From positions 1,599,320 through 1,663,319 of the forward strand of contig NZ_RAPN01000001.1 of NCBI RefSeq assembly GCF_003610535.1: DNA of 64,000 bases, written 5' to 3'. The translations under genes were made by a program, and so were the position numbers. Every line of letters begins with the position of its first letter. Positions within the stretch are counted from its first letter, which is position 1. This document shows positions 19,455 through 28,527 of the stretch, one piece after another. This DNA comes from Mangrovibacterium diazotrophicum. Lineage in GTDB: Bacteria > Bacteroidota > Bacteroidia > Bacteroidales > Prolixibacteraceae. The notes below the pieces were generated by a model. That model was given only the letters and a program-made list of their open reading frames with translations, was not told the DNA's origin and did no database searches.

Positions 19455-19516
19455 AGTAGTTGATTTAGTTTTTCAAAAATAGCTTTCATCTGTTGGCCCG
19501 GAAATGAACTATCCTG

Positions 19517-19524
19517 CAAAAATA
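19517..19524 (-). promoter_or_regulatory. Candidate -7 element upstream of the MFS gene
   Basis: The minus strand reads TATTTTTG, an exact TAnnTTTG match, about 63 nt before the GTG start of the MFS gene in the MFS/AraC divergent region. No clear -33 TTTG sits 19-21 nt upstream, which would fit activator dependence, for example on the divergent AraC protein. On the plus strand of the same gap TATATTTA (19594-19601) is a weaker candidate for the AraC gene. Confidence 0.4.
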
Positions 19525-19674
19525 TGGATTATTTTATCATTGTATATTTAGAACAACTGAATAACAACACAGCATAAAAATCAAACAAAAAGCTATATTT
19601 AAGGCCATTAATCGCCAAGTCGAGATCAAAGCGAAACCAGCAAACATTAACTATTCAAATCGAAGACTGACATA

Positions 19675-20544
19675 ATGAAAAAACAAGATGGTTTTCCAGG
19701 ACAACAAAGTTATGTTATTCCGGAGCGAATTGTCGACCAGCTAAAAATATCACCTTTATGTAATGACATCTACCTCACTGATATTGGTTATTACCCCGAA
19801 GCACGCCACCATTTCAGGGAAAGGCCGACCGGAAGTGACCAAACCATTTTGATTTACAATGTGGAAGGAACCGGGAACATCATCGTTGGAAACCAGAAAA
19901 TGCAACTTCCTGCCGATCATTTCTTCATCATCCCCGAAGGAGTGCCCCACGCCTACTCTGCCGATGCCAACAATCCCTGGTCTATTTACTGGATTCATTT
20001 TGCCGGACCGAAAGCCAGGCATTTGGGGAAGCCAGGGCTCCAGGCAATACCCGTACCACGAAGCAGCAACTCGCGAACGAGCGAACGCCTTGAGCTTTTC
20101 AACGAGCTTTTTTACATTCTCGAGCGCGGTCACAGTTTTGAAAACCTGGAATATATCAGCCAGTCGCTTCCCCGCCTGATTGCTTCTTTCACTTACCTCA
20201 CCCAATTTCGGTCAATCAACGAACAGTTCAGTAAAGATCCGGTAAGTCAAAGCATCAACTTCATGCTCGAAAATATCAACCGAAAATTTAAGTTGGATGA
20301 ACTGGCCTCCGCCGTAAAGCTGTCAGCATCTCACTACTCACGTTTGTTTTTATACCGGACCGGACACTCACCCATAGACTATTTTATCCAATTGAAAATT
20401 CAACGAGCCTGCCGCCTGCTGGACTCTGATGACCGATCAATAGCAGACATTGCCCGCGATATCGGCTTTGACGATCAATTCTATTTCTCCCGCCAATTTA
20501 AAAAGGTGATGGGACTGTCTCCCCGGGAATATCGAAAACGGTAG
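19675..20544 (+). CDS. AraC-family transcriptional regulator
   Basis: DNA-binding regulator of 289 residues. The N-terminal cupin-like sensing domain (about 10-160) contains ILIYNVEGTGNIIVGNQKMQ and IPEGVPHAYSA. The C-terminal double helix-turn-helix (about 190-289) contains FKLDELASAVKLSASHYSRL and the family signature IADIARDIGFDDQFYFSRQF ending in SPREYRK. The gene is transcribed divergently from the MFS/GH2/DUF5107/GH35 run, so control of that run in response to a sugar is likely but not shown. Region 1 would then have two inputs: this regulator and the ECF/FecR pair. Confidence 0.92.
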   Translation: MKKQDGFPGQQSYVIPERIVDQLKISPLCNDIYLTDIGYYPEARHHFRERPTGSDQTILIYNVEGTGNIIVGNQKMQLPADHFFIIPEGVPHAYSADANNPWSIYWIHFAGPKARHLGKPGLQAIPVPRSSNSRTSERLELFNELFYILERGHSFENLEYISQSLPRLIASFTYLTQFRSINEQFSKDPVSQSINFMLENINRKFKLDELASAVKLSASHYSRLFLYRTGHSPIDYFIQLKIQRACRLLDSDDRSIADIARDIGFDDQFYFSRQFKKVMGLSPREYRKR

Positions 20545-20759
20545 CAACTGAATACCGAAGAACAAAATTATGCTTGCACATTGACGTATGAAGACAAACA
20601 GGAAACAATCCCTTCCATACGCGTATAACCTTTTAGAGATCTGAAAACATCGTCTTTCCGTTTGAAGCTTTCATGGAGACGAATCAGGCATCTGGAATCC
20701 TTATCAAGCAGAAAACAGAATCACGTTTATAAAAAGGTATTCAAATAAAATTTAATGTC

Positions 20760-20942
20760 ATGAAAAACACAGATACAACTCTACTGACCGTAGAAGCCGT
20801 CGCCGACAAACTAAGCCTGACCAATAAGACTGTCCGCAAACACATCCGATCCGGCAAAATCCCGGCGCAAAAACATGGAAAGCGTTGGTACATTTCAACA
20901 AGTGATTTTTACAGAATATTTGCCGAATACATGACCACTTAA
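20760..20942 (+). CDS. Small excisionase-like helix-turn-helix protein
   Basis: 60-residue protein consisting of a single MerR/excisionase-type winged helix-turn-helix (HTH_17 style). It shows LTVEAVADKLSLTNKTVRKH, then IRSGKIPAQKHGKRWYIS. The pattern 'choose helix, charged recognition helix, GKIPA, RWYI' is typical of Xis-like or DNA-modification specificity helpers. No integrase, relaxase or toxin gene is adjacent, so an excision role is not supported here. It lies 215 nt after araC, and that gap holds nothing else recognisable. Confidence 0.7.
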   Translation: MKNTDTTLLTVEAVADKLSLTNKTVRKHIRSGKIPAQKHGKRWYISTSDFYRIFAEYMTT

Positions 20943-21176
20943 ATAATAGCGGCTGTTGTTCAGACAATTTACCCCAGAGACAAATTAGTCAATTGGGAAT
21001 ATTCTGCAACTGTTGATCAGAAAAGTACTGGTTGCGAAGACTTTTCCAACCAATCTCTGATCTCTCCTGTTTGTCCAACCTGAAAATACCTTTCTGCCCA
21101 AATACCTGAATTTAGTCAGCTTTCGATTTGCCATTCCAAAATAATATTTGGTAAATTACGGCATAATACAACAAAG

Positions 21177-21911
21177 ATGGATGTACTTGGAATAGACTTT
21201 GGCGGCTCCGGCATTAAAGGAGCAATTGTAGACAGTACCACAGGCGAACTGCGTACTGAAAGACACAGGATTGAAACACCACAGCCTGCAAAGCCCGATG
21301 CGGTTTTGGAGGTTATTAATGAGATCATCAGCCATTTCAATTGGAAAGGAAAAGTGGGCATCGGCATCCCGGGGGTAGTTAAAAACGGCGTTGTGCTTAC
21401 CGCTGCCAATATTCACAAAGAATGGGTAGGCTACCCGATCAACAAAGTATTCTCGGAGCAAACAGGTTGCGAGGTTGTCGGTATTAACGACGCCGATGCT
21501 GCCGGAATCGCAGAGATTCATTTTGGAGCCGGAAGCGATGAAAAAGGCATGGTATTTTTATTGACCGTTGGCACCGGAATTGGTACGGTTATTTTCATCA
21601 ATAAGCAACTGGTGCCAAACCTGGAATTGGGCCATTTGGAATTTAAAAGTAAAACCATCGAGACTTACACGGCCGATTCGGTGCGGAAGGAAAAAGAACT
21701 TACGTGGCCCGAGTGGGGCAAACGCTTCAACAAATCACTTGCCTATTACGAAAAGATGTTCAACCCGAACCTGTTTATCGTGGGAGGCGGTGTCAGCAAA
21801 AAGATGGATAAGTTCGAAGAGGAAATTACCATCGAAACACCTGTTGTTCCGGCGCAAATGGAAAACAATGCGGGCATCATCGGCGCAGCAGTTCATTTAG
21901 CGCATCTTTAA
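21177..21911 (+). CDS. Polyphosphate glucokinase (ROK family)
   Basis: Cytoplasmic kinase phosphorylating glucose using polyphosphate and/or ATP. The N-terminal phosphate-binding motif [15 protein letters not shown] (residues 5-19) and a second motif [12 protein letters not shown] are followed by [11 protein letters not shown]. The PNLELGH variant is characteristic of PpgK rather than of ordinary ROK glucokinases, which carry a zinc-binding Cys cluster that is absent here. Length 244 is typical. It is a single-gene unit converging with the hypothetical gene at 22015. It could phosphorylate glucose released from the beta-glucan locus, but no co-regulation is visible. Confidence 0.88.
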   Translation: MDVLGIDFGGSGIKGAIVDSTTGELRTERHRIETPQPAKPDAVLEVINEIISHFNWKGKVGIGIPGVVKNGVVLTAANIHKEWVGYPINKVFSEQTGCEVVGINDADAAGIAEIHFGAGSDEKGMVFLLTVGTGIGTVIFINKQLVPNLELGHLEFKSKTIETYTADSVRKEKELTWPEWGKRFNKSLAYYEKMFNPNLFIVGGGVSKKMDKFEEEITIETPVVPAQMENNAGIIGAAVHLAHL

Positions 21912-22014
21912 ACCAGAATTTCGCAAAATATTTTGAAGGGACAGGAGCACCGAACTATCAAAGGTGTGACGTTCATTTTCAATCCAACAGAGGGAAATTT
22001 CCTCTGGAAATGTA

Positions 22015-22590
22015 TTATTTATGCAATTTCCATTTCCACCAAAGCTTTGCCTCACCGGTGCTGAATCCATTGGCCCGAACCAAACAGGAATTGGTTTCAC
22101 TGATCTCGTCAAACGATTCGTCCAACGAAACAAAACCCATATTCCGGTCTTTGATGTCGCAAAGAATATTCCCAACCATAGGTACTGCGCGTTTGGCAAT
22201 CACCAGCCAAGGGACACTGGTTCCTAAGGCATCCGTTACAATTTCGAAGGCATCACCGCCTAATGTCGACTGTAAATCAGTTAAAGCTTCTCCAAGATGG
22301 CGCAGTTCCTTTCGACTTTGAAACAAGTACAAGCGAGTCTTAATCCTGTTATCTGCAGGTAACGGTCGCTCGAGTACAAATAGACCATCGGCTCCGGGAC
22401 CACCCTCCGGCTCAAATGAAATCACATTATCCTGATTGGGTTTTAATCGAATATAAGGATCGGGGAAAGAGCTGACCAGCATTTTATCGTTATCGTCCGG
22501 ATGTTCGGTAACCATGACAAAATAGAGTTGCCAGCGACGACGTTTTTTTGAAAGAGCCAGCTTCGTGAATTCAAGAGTTAAGGTTGACAT
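22015..22590 (-). CDS. Hypothetical protein of 191 residues
   Basis: I do not recognise this family. It has no signal peptide or membrane segment. The N-terminal half is beta-rich and basic (KKRRRWQLYFVMVTEHPDD). The middle contains LKPNQDNVISFEPEGGPGAD, then an amphipathic helix (RKELRHLGEALTDLQSTLG) and a C-terminal beta region ending in a Trp/Lys-rich tail (AKLWWKWKLHK). The composition is coherent, the ATG is well placed and no overlapping frame competes, so it is probably real. It is convergent with ppgK and 160 nt downstream of the start-proximal side of nothing recognisable. Confidence 0.65.
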   Translation of the reverse strand: MSTLTLEFTKLALSKKRRRWQLYFVMVTEHPDDNDKMLVSSFPDPYIRLKPNQDNVISFEPEGGPGADGLFVLERPLPADNRIKTRLYLFQSRKELRHLGEALTDLQSTLGGDAFEIVTDALGTSVPWLVIAKRAVPMVGNILCDIKDRNMGFVSLDESFDEISETNSCLVRANGFSTGEAKLWWKWKLHK

Positions 22591-22681
22591 TTAGGGTGTT
22601 TTTATAAGTGATTCTTTTCAAACGATATTTTTTGTAAAATAGTATTGCTCCCGGGATAAATGACGACCCTATAAAACAAAA

Positions 22682-22710
22682 GAGCCGCCACGGATTACTC
22701 CGGGCAGCTC
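22682..22710 (-). terminator. Terminator of the distal M16 peptidase gene
   Basis: GAGCCGCC (22682-22689) pairs with GGGCAGCTC (22702-22710) with one mismatch. The minus-strand exit is T-rich (TTTTGTTTTA). It begins about 40 nt after the stop of the M16 gene and before the hypothetical gene at 22590. Confidence 0.5.
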
Positions 22711-22750
22711 TACCGAAACTTTATAATTATAAAGCAGAAATGGGTCCTTG

Positions 22751-25567
22751 TTAAATCTTATCTTCCGATAAGAAGACGACATCCAACACGTCGGCATTTT
22801 TCAGAAATTTCTTCGCTGCCTTGGCGATATCTTTAGTGGTCACATTTTCGATGATGGTTTCGTAGTACGCCGGATCCAGCTTATTCTCGCTGGTGGCATA
22901 GTACGTTTGAAGAACGGACATCCAGTAACCATTATTTTCAACCTGCTGTTCCAGGTTCTTCTTCATGTTCAAAACAACTTTATCCAAATCGGCTTGTTGA
23001 ACATTCTTCTGAACGACCTTCAGTTCCTTATAAACCAATTCTTTTAAATAGTCTGCTTTAGTTGGATCGCAATCAAACTGAATACTCAATCCGTATTTCA
23101 CATCCGGAATGCGCGTAAAGCTCGGTTTTACCGATACGCCGTAGGTACCACCTTCCTTTTCGCGAATATTTTCGGTGTAACGCAAATTCAGGATTGAACC
23201 TAATATACTTTGATACACCACCGCTTCTCTCGAGTAGTCGTAATCATTTCTGAATTTCAACACAACGGTTGCCTTCGGATCAGGCATTGGAAGCTCAATT
23301 CGATACTCGTGCTTGCCTGTCGGATAGTAATCTCCGGTATCCACCCACTTCTCCGTTTTTCCGGTTGAACGGATTGAACCAAGATACTGCTCCACCAATG
23401 GCTTTAATTCCTCTTCCGATACATCGCCAACAATGAAGAATGTGAAGTCGCCGGCGTTGTCAAAACGCTCCTGGTAGATTTCCTTCATCCGATCAAAATT
23501 GATCTGGTCGAGGTACTCTTTGCTAAACTTCAACGATCTCGGGTTGCCGTTACTCAAGATTGAACTTAGTGTGTCGCGCATGATCGACTTCGCGGTTTTC
23601 ACCTCATTTTCCGCATTCCGGTAATTAATTTCCATCAGACGGTCGAAGTTATCCTTGTCGAAACGTGGCTCTTCGAAACGCATGTACACCAACTGCAACA
23701 TGGTCTCCAGGTCGGCAACCTTCGTGCTTCCCGAAATTGACTCGGAATAGCTACCGATGTCGAAACCGCAGGATGCTGTTTTGCCCGTAGTTACTTTTTT
23801 GAATTGAATCGGATCGAACTCACCAATTCCGAAGCCACTAACAAAATCAGCAGCTGCATTGAATGACGGAATATCTTCCACTCCGTATAACGAACGACCG
23901 CCACTACTTTGTCCGCTCAACACCACCGCTTCTTTCACGTAGTCGTCGAACTTGTACACCACTTTCGCACCATTCGACAAGGTCCATTCGGTTGCATCAA
24001 ATTCTTCGATTTTCTTTTCCGAGACGATTTCTCCGGCTTCCGGCAGGCTGCTCAACAGCTCGGTCGATACCGGCGCATTGTCGATGTAGGGCGCTAAATC
24101 GCTGCTTTGAACCCTGGCAATAATTGCCTCAATTTCCTTCGGCGAAATAAACACCGTACCTGGTTCGCGTTCCGGACCGGTGATCACATAAGAGCGATTC
24201 ACGTCCGTTAAATATTTTTTTGCAACAGCCGAAACTTCTTCCGCCGTAATTCCCGGGATAATTTCTTTGGCGAACTGGTATTTAAACTCCGCGTCGGGAA
24301 TTGACACCTGCTCCAGATAGGCTGTTTTGATCGCCTTGCAATAAGCTTCAGCACCAATTAAATCGCGCTTTTGGTAGCTGTTTTCCACACTCACCAACAT
24401 GTTTGTTTTCAAACGTTCGAGCTCCGTATCGGTAAAACCGAAGCGAAGCACCCGCTCCAACTCGGTATAAACGGCTTCGAAAGCAGCTTGCTCTTTACCC
24501 GGCTCGCAACTCGCAAACACATCGAAGGTTCCGTAACCACGCTCCAGGCTACCCAAACCAACGCTTCCGCGCTTGAATGGCTGTGTCGATTCCTGTACCA
24601 GTTCTTTAATGCGGGAACTCAGCAGCGAATTGAAAAAACTATTGAGATAGTTCTCGCGCAAATCCGCGAAGCTATTATTGTTCCGTTTCTTGTAACGAAT
24701 TTTTAGATCGACACTCACATTTTTATAGTCCGGATCCATCACCTGCACATACATGGGTTCATTGTTATCCGGAATGGCAACTACCGTCCGCGCCATCGGA
24801 TTTTCAATGGCCGGAATGGCCGAAAACAGTTCCTTTACTTTTGCCTCGATGGTATCCACATCAATGTCTCCCACAATCGCTACCGCTTGCAAATCGGTGC
24901 GGTACCAGTTGTGGTAAAACGAGCGCAATTCTTTCGGGTCGAAATTTTTAATCACATCCAACTCGCCAATCGCATCGCGCTCAGCATAAATGGTATTGTT
25001 GAAGATGATTGGTGCTGTTTTGGCCTGCACGCGGAATGAAGCATTTCTGCGGGTACGCCATTCTTCGGAAATCACGCCACGTTCGGCATCAATCTCCGCT
25101 TCGTCCAGCGAGAGTTCGTCGCACCAGTCGCGCAAAATCAGCAAACACGAATCCACCAAACCTTCGTTCGCTGTCGGTACACGGCTCATGTTATAAACTG
25201 TTTCGTTGCGGGTGGTGTAAGCATTCACATCGCGGCCGAATTTCACACCATTTTTCTCGAGCATGTCCAGCATTGATTTTCCGGGAAATGTGGTTGTCCC
25301 GTTAAAAGCCATGTGTTCGAGGAAGTGAGCCAAACCATCCTGCTCATCAGTTTCGAGTGATGCACCCACGTTCTGGTAGATGTAGAAACTGGCCGCCCCT
25401 TTCGGATTCTCGTTATGCTTGATGTAGTAGGTCAAGCCATTTGGCAAAACGCCTTTTCGAATCGAGGAATCAAACGGAACTTCCTGCGACAAATCGGTAA
25501 ACTGTTGCCCGAACGACAACGTGCCAATGAGAACAACTCCCATCAGCAAAAGAAATAGTTTTCTCAT
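22751..25567 (-). CDS. M16 family two-domain zinc peptidase (distal copy)
   Basis: Secreted pitrilysin-type metallopeptidase of 938 residues with a Sec signal peptide (ending LSFG-Q), so probably periplasmic. The inverted zinc motif HFLEH, with AFNGT following, lies near residue 80. The third ligand is the Glu in the downstream ERGVISEEWR helix. The C-terminal half repeats the M16 fold and keeps the substrate-binding Arg/Tyr pair region (NIREKEGGTYGVSV). M16 enzymes enclose and cut unfolded peptides. The gene follows the thioredoxin trio but lies behind a strong terminator, so it may have its own promoter. Its partner is the M16 gene at 29949. Confidence 0.92.
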   Translation of the reverse strand: MRKLFLLLMGVVLIGTLSFGQQFTDLSQEVPFDSSIRKGVLPNGLTYYIKHNENPKGAASFYIYQNVGASLETDEQDGLAHFLEHMAFNGTTTFPGKSMLDMLEKNGVKFGRDVNAYTTRNETVYNMSRVPTANEGLVDSCLLILRDWCDELSLDEAEIDAERGVISEEWRTRRNASFRVQAKTAPIIFNNTIYAERDAIGELDVIKNFDPKELRSFYHNWYRTDLQAVAIVGDIDVDTIEAKVKELFSAIPAIENPMARTVVAIPDNNEPMYVQVMDPDYKNVSVDLKIRYKKRNNNSFADLRENYLNSFFNSLLSSRIKELVQESTQPFKRGSVGLGSLERGYGTFDVFASCEPGKEQAAFEAVYTELERVLRFGFTDTELERLKTNMLVSVENSYQKRDLIGAEAYCKAIKTAYLEQVSIPDAEFKYQFAKEIIPGITAEEVSAVAKKYLTDVNRSYVITGPEREPGTVFISPKEIEAIIARVQSSDLAPYIDNAPVSTELLSSLPEAGEIVSEKKIEEFDATEWTLSNGAKVVYKFDDYVKEAVVLSGQSSGGRSLYGVEDIPSFNAAADFVSGFGIGEFDPIQFKKVTTGKTASCGFDIGSYSESISGSTKVADLETMLQLVYMRFEEPRFDKDNFDRLMEINYRNAENEVKTAKSIMRDTLSSILSNGNPRSLKFSKEYLDQINFDRMKEIYQERFDNAGDFTFFIVGDVSEEELKPLVEQYLGSIRSTGKTEKWVDTGDYYPTGKHEYRIELPMPDPKATVVLKFRNDYDYSREAVVYQSILGSILNLRYTENIREKEGGTYGVSVKPSFTRIPDVKYGLSIQFDCDPTKADYLKELVYKELKVVQKNVQQADLDKVVLNMKKNLEQQVENNGYWMSVLQTYYATSENKLDPAYYETIIENVTTKDIAKAAKKFLKNADVLDVVFLSEDKI

Positions 25568-25626
25568 AGCTGATTCAATTTTCGGCTGAAAATTATTTTG
25601 ATATTTATATTCTTGAAATGTTGAAT

Positions 25627-25675
25627 TTGCGGGTTGCTGGAAGAAAAAAAGTATGTCTCACCTCAGAACCCGCAA
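25627..25675 (-). other. Hairpin in the leader of the distal M16 gene
   Basis: TTGCGGGTT (25627-25635) and AACCCGCAA (25667-25675) form a perfect 9-bp stem enclosing a 31-nt loop, about 60 nt upstream of the M16 start. It lies downstream of the terminator at 25687-25732 and is within the leader of any read-through or local transcript. A regulatory role is possible but unsupported. Confidence 0.35.
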
Positions 25676-25686
25676 TTGAAGAAAAA

Positions 25687-25732
25687 GAGCGCCCGAGCCA
25701 ATCTTCCAACTAAAAACTGCCCGATGGCGCTC
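25687..25732 (-). terminator. Terminator of the thioredoxin operon
   Basis: GAGCGCC (25687-25693) and GGCGCTC (25726-25732) form the base of a stem. On the minus strand it is followed by TTTTTCTTC. It starts about 55 nt after the stop of the last thioredoxin gene, so most transcription should end before the distal M16 gene. Confidence 0.6.
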
Positions 25733-25788
25733 GATATGAAGCTGTTAAAAAAATCCACAATAAATGTTTGGCTTGACTGATGCACGGA

Positions 25789-27138
25789 TCAATTTTCATT
25801 CTGCACCATCAGTTCCAACTCATGCTGAAAATTGACTTTCTTCTTAACGTTGAACGGCATTTTCTCAATCGCTGCTGACTTGAGCGCAATCGCATCCTTT
25901 GTTTTACCTTCTTTGTAAAGCAAATCGGCTTTCAGGTTATCCACCCAGTATTGGCCGGGAATCAATTCGTAACAGTAATCAATCCACTTGTTCAGCGTTT
26001 TCGTTTCTTGATTACCCTCCATCACGGCTAAATAATTTTGGCCCACTTCTGTTATTGCATCCACCCGCGCGCCAGCCGTCATGCCTTCTTTATATCTTTC
26101 CAGCATCAAGTCGGTATAGGCGTCTTTTCCTGCGACTTTTCCTTTGGAGTATGATTTATAAAGCTCTGCATCGCTCTCGTGAATCTCCTTAACTGATTCC
26201 AAATTCATTAAACTATCCACATAGTTTTCCGCTAATTGCTTAAACGTATCGTAATCCTTTAAAAAGCGATAGTAGTCCATCTGAAAGGTTTGCAGGTTTT
26301 CGTTTGCTCTCGGCTTGATTCCATATTGCTGATAGCGATCAATCAATACTTGCATTAAGGAAGCACTTCCGCTTCTCTCTGCCTTTTTCAATGTACGTGC
26401 AAACATGCCTTGGCGAAAACGCTCAACATTAATCCTTTGGTTACCCGACACCAGGGTCAAGTAATGTTCATAGTTGGCATTGAAGATCTCCTCCGCCTTT
26501 GTTCCACAATACATGTTCTCCCGATTCTTCATCAAAAACTGCAGCATCTCTTCACTCGATTCATCAAATTCGGTTTGCACTTTCAGCCAGGCATCAATGC
26601 CCTCTGAAGCATCCGACCCAAACTCATCCATCTTCTGAAGATACAGTTTGAGGAAAGCCTCGTCATCCTGTTTGTTCGGATACATAGTTTGCAGCTTTTC
26701 CCAACTGTATTTAGCAGTTGCAGCATTCAAAGCTTCTTTTCCAAAGCCAATCATGTCGTAGCCTTTTGTTACGCCCACGCCCATGTGGACAATATCGCCA
26801 TCACCGTTAACAAACAGCATCGTCGGGTAAGCAGTGACCTTGTAACGTGCGGCTGCCTCTTTGCCTTCTTTCTCTGCATCCAATTTCAGGCTGATAAAGT
26901 TCTGATTATAGAAATCACCATTGGCCTGCTCTTTAAACGGCCCAGCCGCCAGCTTTTTACATGGTCCGCACCATTCGGTGTAAAAGTCGATAAATATAAG
27001 TTTGTCCTGCTCTTTGGCTTGATCAAGTGCCACTTCGAAATCGATGTGCTTAAAATCGATTCCCTGTGCCAATGCTTGTCCGGCAAACAACACCCCAAAA
27101 AGCAAAACGGCTACTAGCTTATTTCTTGTTTTAATCAT
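25789..27138 (-). CDS. Periplasmic thioredoxin-domain protein, copy 1
   Basis: Sec signal peptide (MIKTRNK..., cleavage after QALA) followed by a thioredoxin domain at about 20-140 with the active site WCGPCKK. A helical C-terminal region of about 300 residues (AWLKVQTEF and TPR-like segments) then follows. The catalytic Cys pair is intact, so thiol-disulfide reduction or transfer in the periplasm is expected. The frame is open to a TTG at 27159, but the ATG at 27138 begins the signal peptide exactly. It is the third of three tandem paralogues and ends before the terminator at 25687-25732. The C-terminal region matches copy 3 better than copy 2 by eye. Confidence 0.88.
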   Translation of the reverse strand: MIKTRNKLVAVLLFGVLFAGQALAQGIDFKHIDFEVALDQAKEQDKLIFIDFYTEWCGPCKKLAAGPFKEQANGDFYNQNFISLKLDAEKEGKEAAARYKVTAYPTMLFVNGDGDIVHMGVGVTKGYDMIGFGKEALNAATAKYSWEKLQTMYPNKQDDEAFLKLYLQKMDEFGSDASEGIDAWLKVQTEFDESSEEMLQFLMKNRENMYCGTKAEEIFNANYEHYLTLVSGNQRINVERFRQGMFARTLKKAERSGSASLMQVLIDRYQQYGIKPRANENLQTFQMDYYRFLKDYDTFKQLAENYVDSLMNLESVKEIHESDAELYKSYSKGKVAGKDAYTDLMLERYKEGMTAGARVDAITEVGQNYLAVMEGNQETKTLNKWIDYCYELIPGQYWVDNLKADLLYKEGKTKDAIALKSAAIEKMPFNVKKKVNFQHELELMVQNEN

Positions 27139-27160
27139 CGTTGAGTTCTTTGTGTGCAAA

Positions 27161-28525
27161 TTAGCTCAGGTTAATTTCCTTGCCTTCCTTCATCAAATCG
27201 AGGTCGGCTTTAATTGAAACACCGCGTTTCATATCTTCTTTTTGCGCGATTTCGTATGCTTCTTCTGCAATTTTAATCGCCTGTTCCTGGTCGCCACCAA
27301 ACTTGTACAGAATGTTGGCATACTGGCTCATCACCGTTGCATCGCCCGGAATCATGTCGTAAGCTGCCTTCATCCAACGAACCACATCGGCCTTGTCCTG
27401 CTCGGTTGTTACAAATTTTGAATACGCGAATACCATGCTGTAAATCTGTGTACTATTACGAATCGCATATGGATGGGAATAGAGTGCACGGCTATCGCCT
27501 TCCGCCCGGAGGCGCAGGTTTTCTTCGTAATCTGCACGCAATTTTGCCACATCCAAAGATTGAATATAGGCTTCGTTGTCGTCGTGCACCAAGGCTTTGT
27601 ATTTTTCGCCCTGTTCCGATTTTTCGTAGTAGAAAATGTACAGGCGTTTACGCTGGGCTTCATCCACACTGGCTCCCGCTTCGCTTGCACGAGTCAAAAC
27701 ATATTCAAGGATGGTGGTATCGCGTTTTAAAATGGCGTAATCAGTTGTGCTTTCAACCATACTGCGAGGCAACTTCTGGAAGATCTCACGGATATCTTTG
27801 CGCACCCACAGCTTCCAGGCGTCCGAGCCATTGTTGCGTTGAATAATCTCGTCAGCTTTACCACCAAAAATCAGTTCCCCGCTGTGGTCGGCCAGGAACG
27901 TCACCATTTCCTTGCTTGCTTCCGGCATTGTTGTTTGAATGTCGAGGTAATGTTCCACGATATCGGTGTAACCGGTCGACTTCGCTTCTTTCAGCTTATC
28001 CAAATACATGCGCACGAATTGCTCGTTATCCTTTTCCTGAGAGTAGCGCTCGGCCAAACGTCCCGCGCTATTGGGATCCTTGCCGTAAGCCACTGCCAAT
28101 GCTACTTCTTTCATAAATTTTTCAGTTGGCATCGATGCTTCGAATCGATAAACGACCACGCCATCTCCATCCAGAAAAACGTAACCCGGCAAACCTGAAA
28201 TTCCATATTTGCGTTTGATTTCAGGCCCTTCTCCGCGCTCCACATCAACTTTCAAGGCAACAAAATTCTCATCGAAGTATTTTCCGACCGTATCTTCCAG
28301 GAAAACCGTTTTTGCCATGTGCTTGCAGGGTCCACACCAAACAGCGTAACCATCAATAAAGACCAGTTTGCTTTCGGCCTTTGCTTTAGCCAGTGCTTGT
28401 TCCAAAGTACCGTGTTCGAAAGTAATTCCCTGGGCCAGAAGAAGCATCGGTGCAGCCAGAAGAAGAATAAGTGAATATATTTTTTTCATTTTTTCTGTAT
28501 TTATCGTGCGGTTAACGTTTTTCAT
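27161..28525 (-). CDS. Periplasmic thioredoxin-domain protein, copy 2
   Basis: Second tandem thioredoxin protein, 454 residues. The Sec signal is MKKIYSLILLLAAPMLLLA, and the ATG at 28489 that opens it is an alternative start. The thioredoxin domain has active site WCGPCKH and the cis-Pro region SGLPGYVFLDGDG. A helical C-terminal region contains KLKEAKSTGYTDIVEHYLDI. It lies 2 nt after copy 3 and about 22 nt before the preferred start of copy 1, so the three form one operon. It is the most divergent of the trio outside the thioredoxin core, suggesting a different partner or substrate. Confidence 0.88.
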   Translation of the reverse strand: MKNVNRTINTEKMKKIYSLILLLAAPMLLLAQGITFEHGTLEQALAKAKAESKLVFIDGYAVWCGPCKHMAKTVFLEDTVGKYFDENFVALKVDVERGEGPEIKRKYGISGLPGYVFLDGDGVVVYRFEASMPTEKFMKEVALAVAYGKDPNSAGRLAERYSQEKDNEQFVRMYLDKLKEAKSTGYTDIVEHYLDIQTTMPEASKEMVTFLADHSGELIFGGKADEIIQRNNGSDAWKLWVRKDIREIFQKLPRSMVESTTDYAILKRDTTILEYVLTRASEAGASVDEAQRKRLYIFYYEKSEQGEKYKALVHDDNEAYIQSLDVAKLRADYEENLRLRAEGDSRALYSHPYAIRNSTQIYSMVFAYSKFVTTEQDKADVVRWMKAAYDMIPGDATVMSQYANILYKFGGDQEQAIKIAEEAYEIAQKEDMKRGVSIKADLDLMKEGKEINLS

Positions 28526-28527
28526 TA

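Noticed and set aside
19756-20205. 149-codon minus-strand frame inside the AraC gene
   Set aside because: The AraC protein on the plus strand is unmistakable. The antisense translation has no family features.
20760-20942. Integrative element suggested by an excisionase-like gene
   Set aside because: No integrase, relaxase, attachment-site repeat or cargo was seen nearby, and the only tRNA is 42 kb away and intact.
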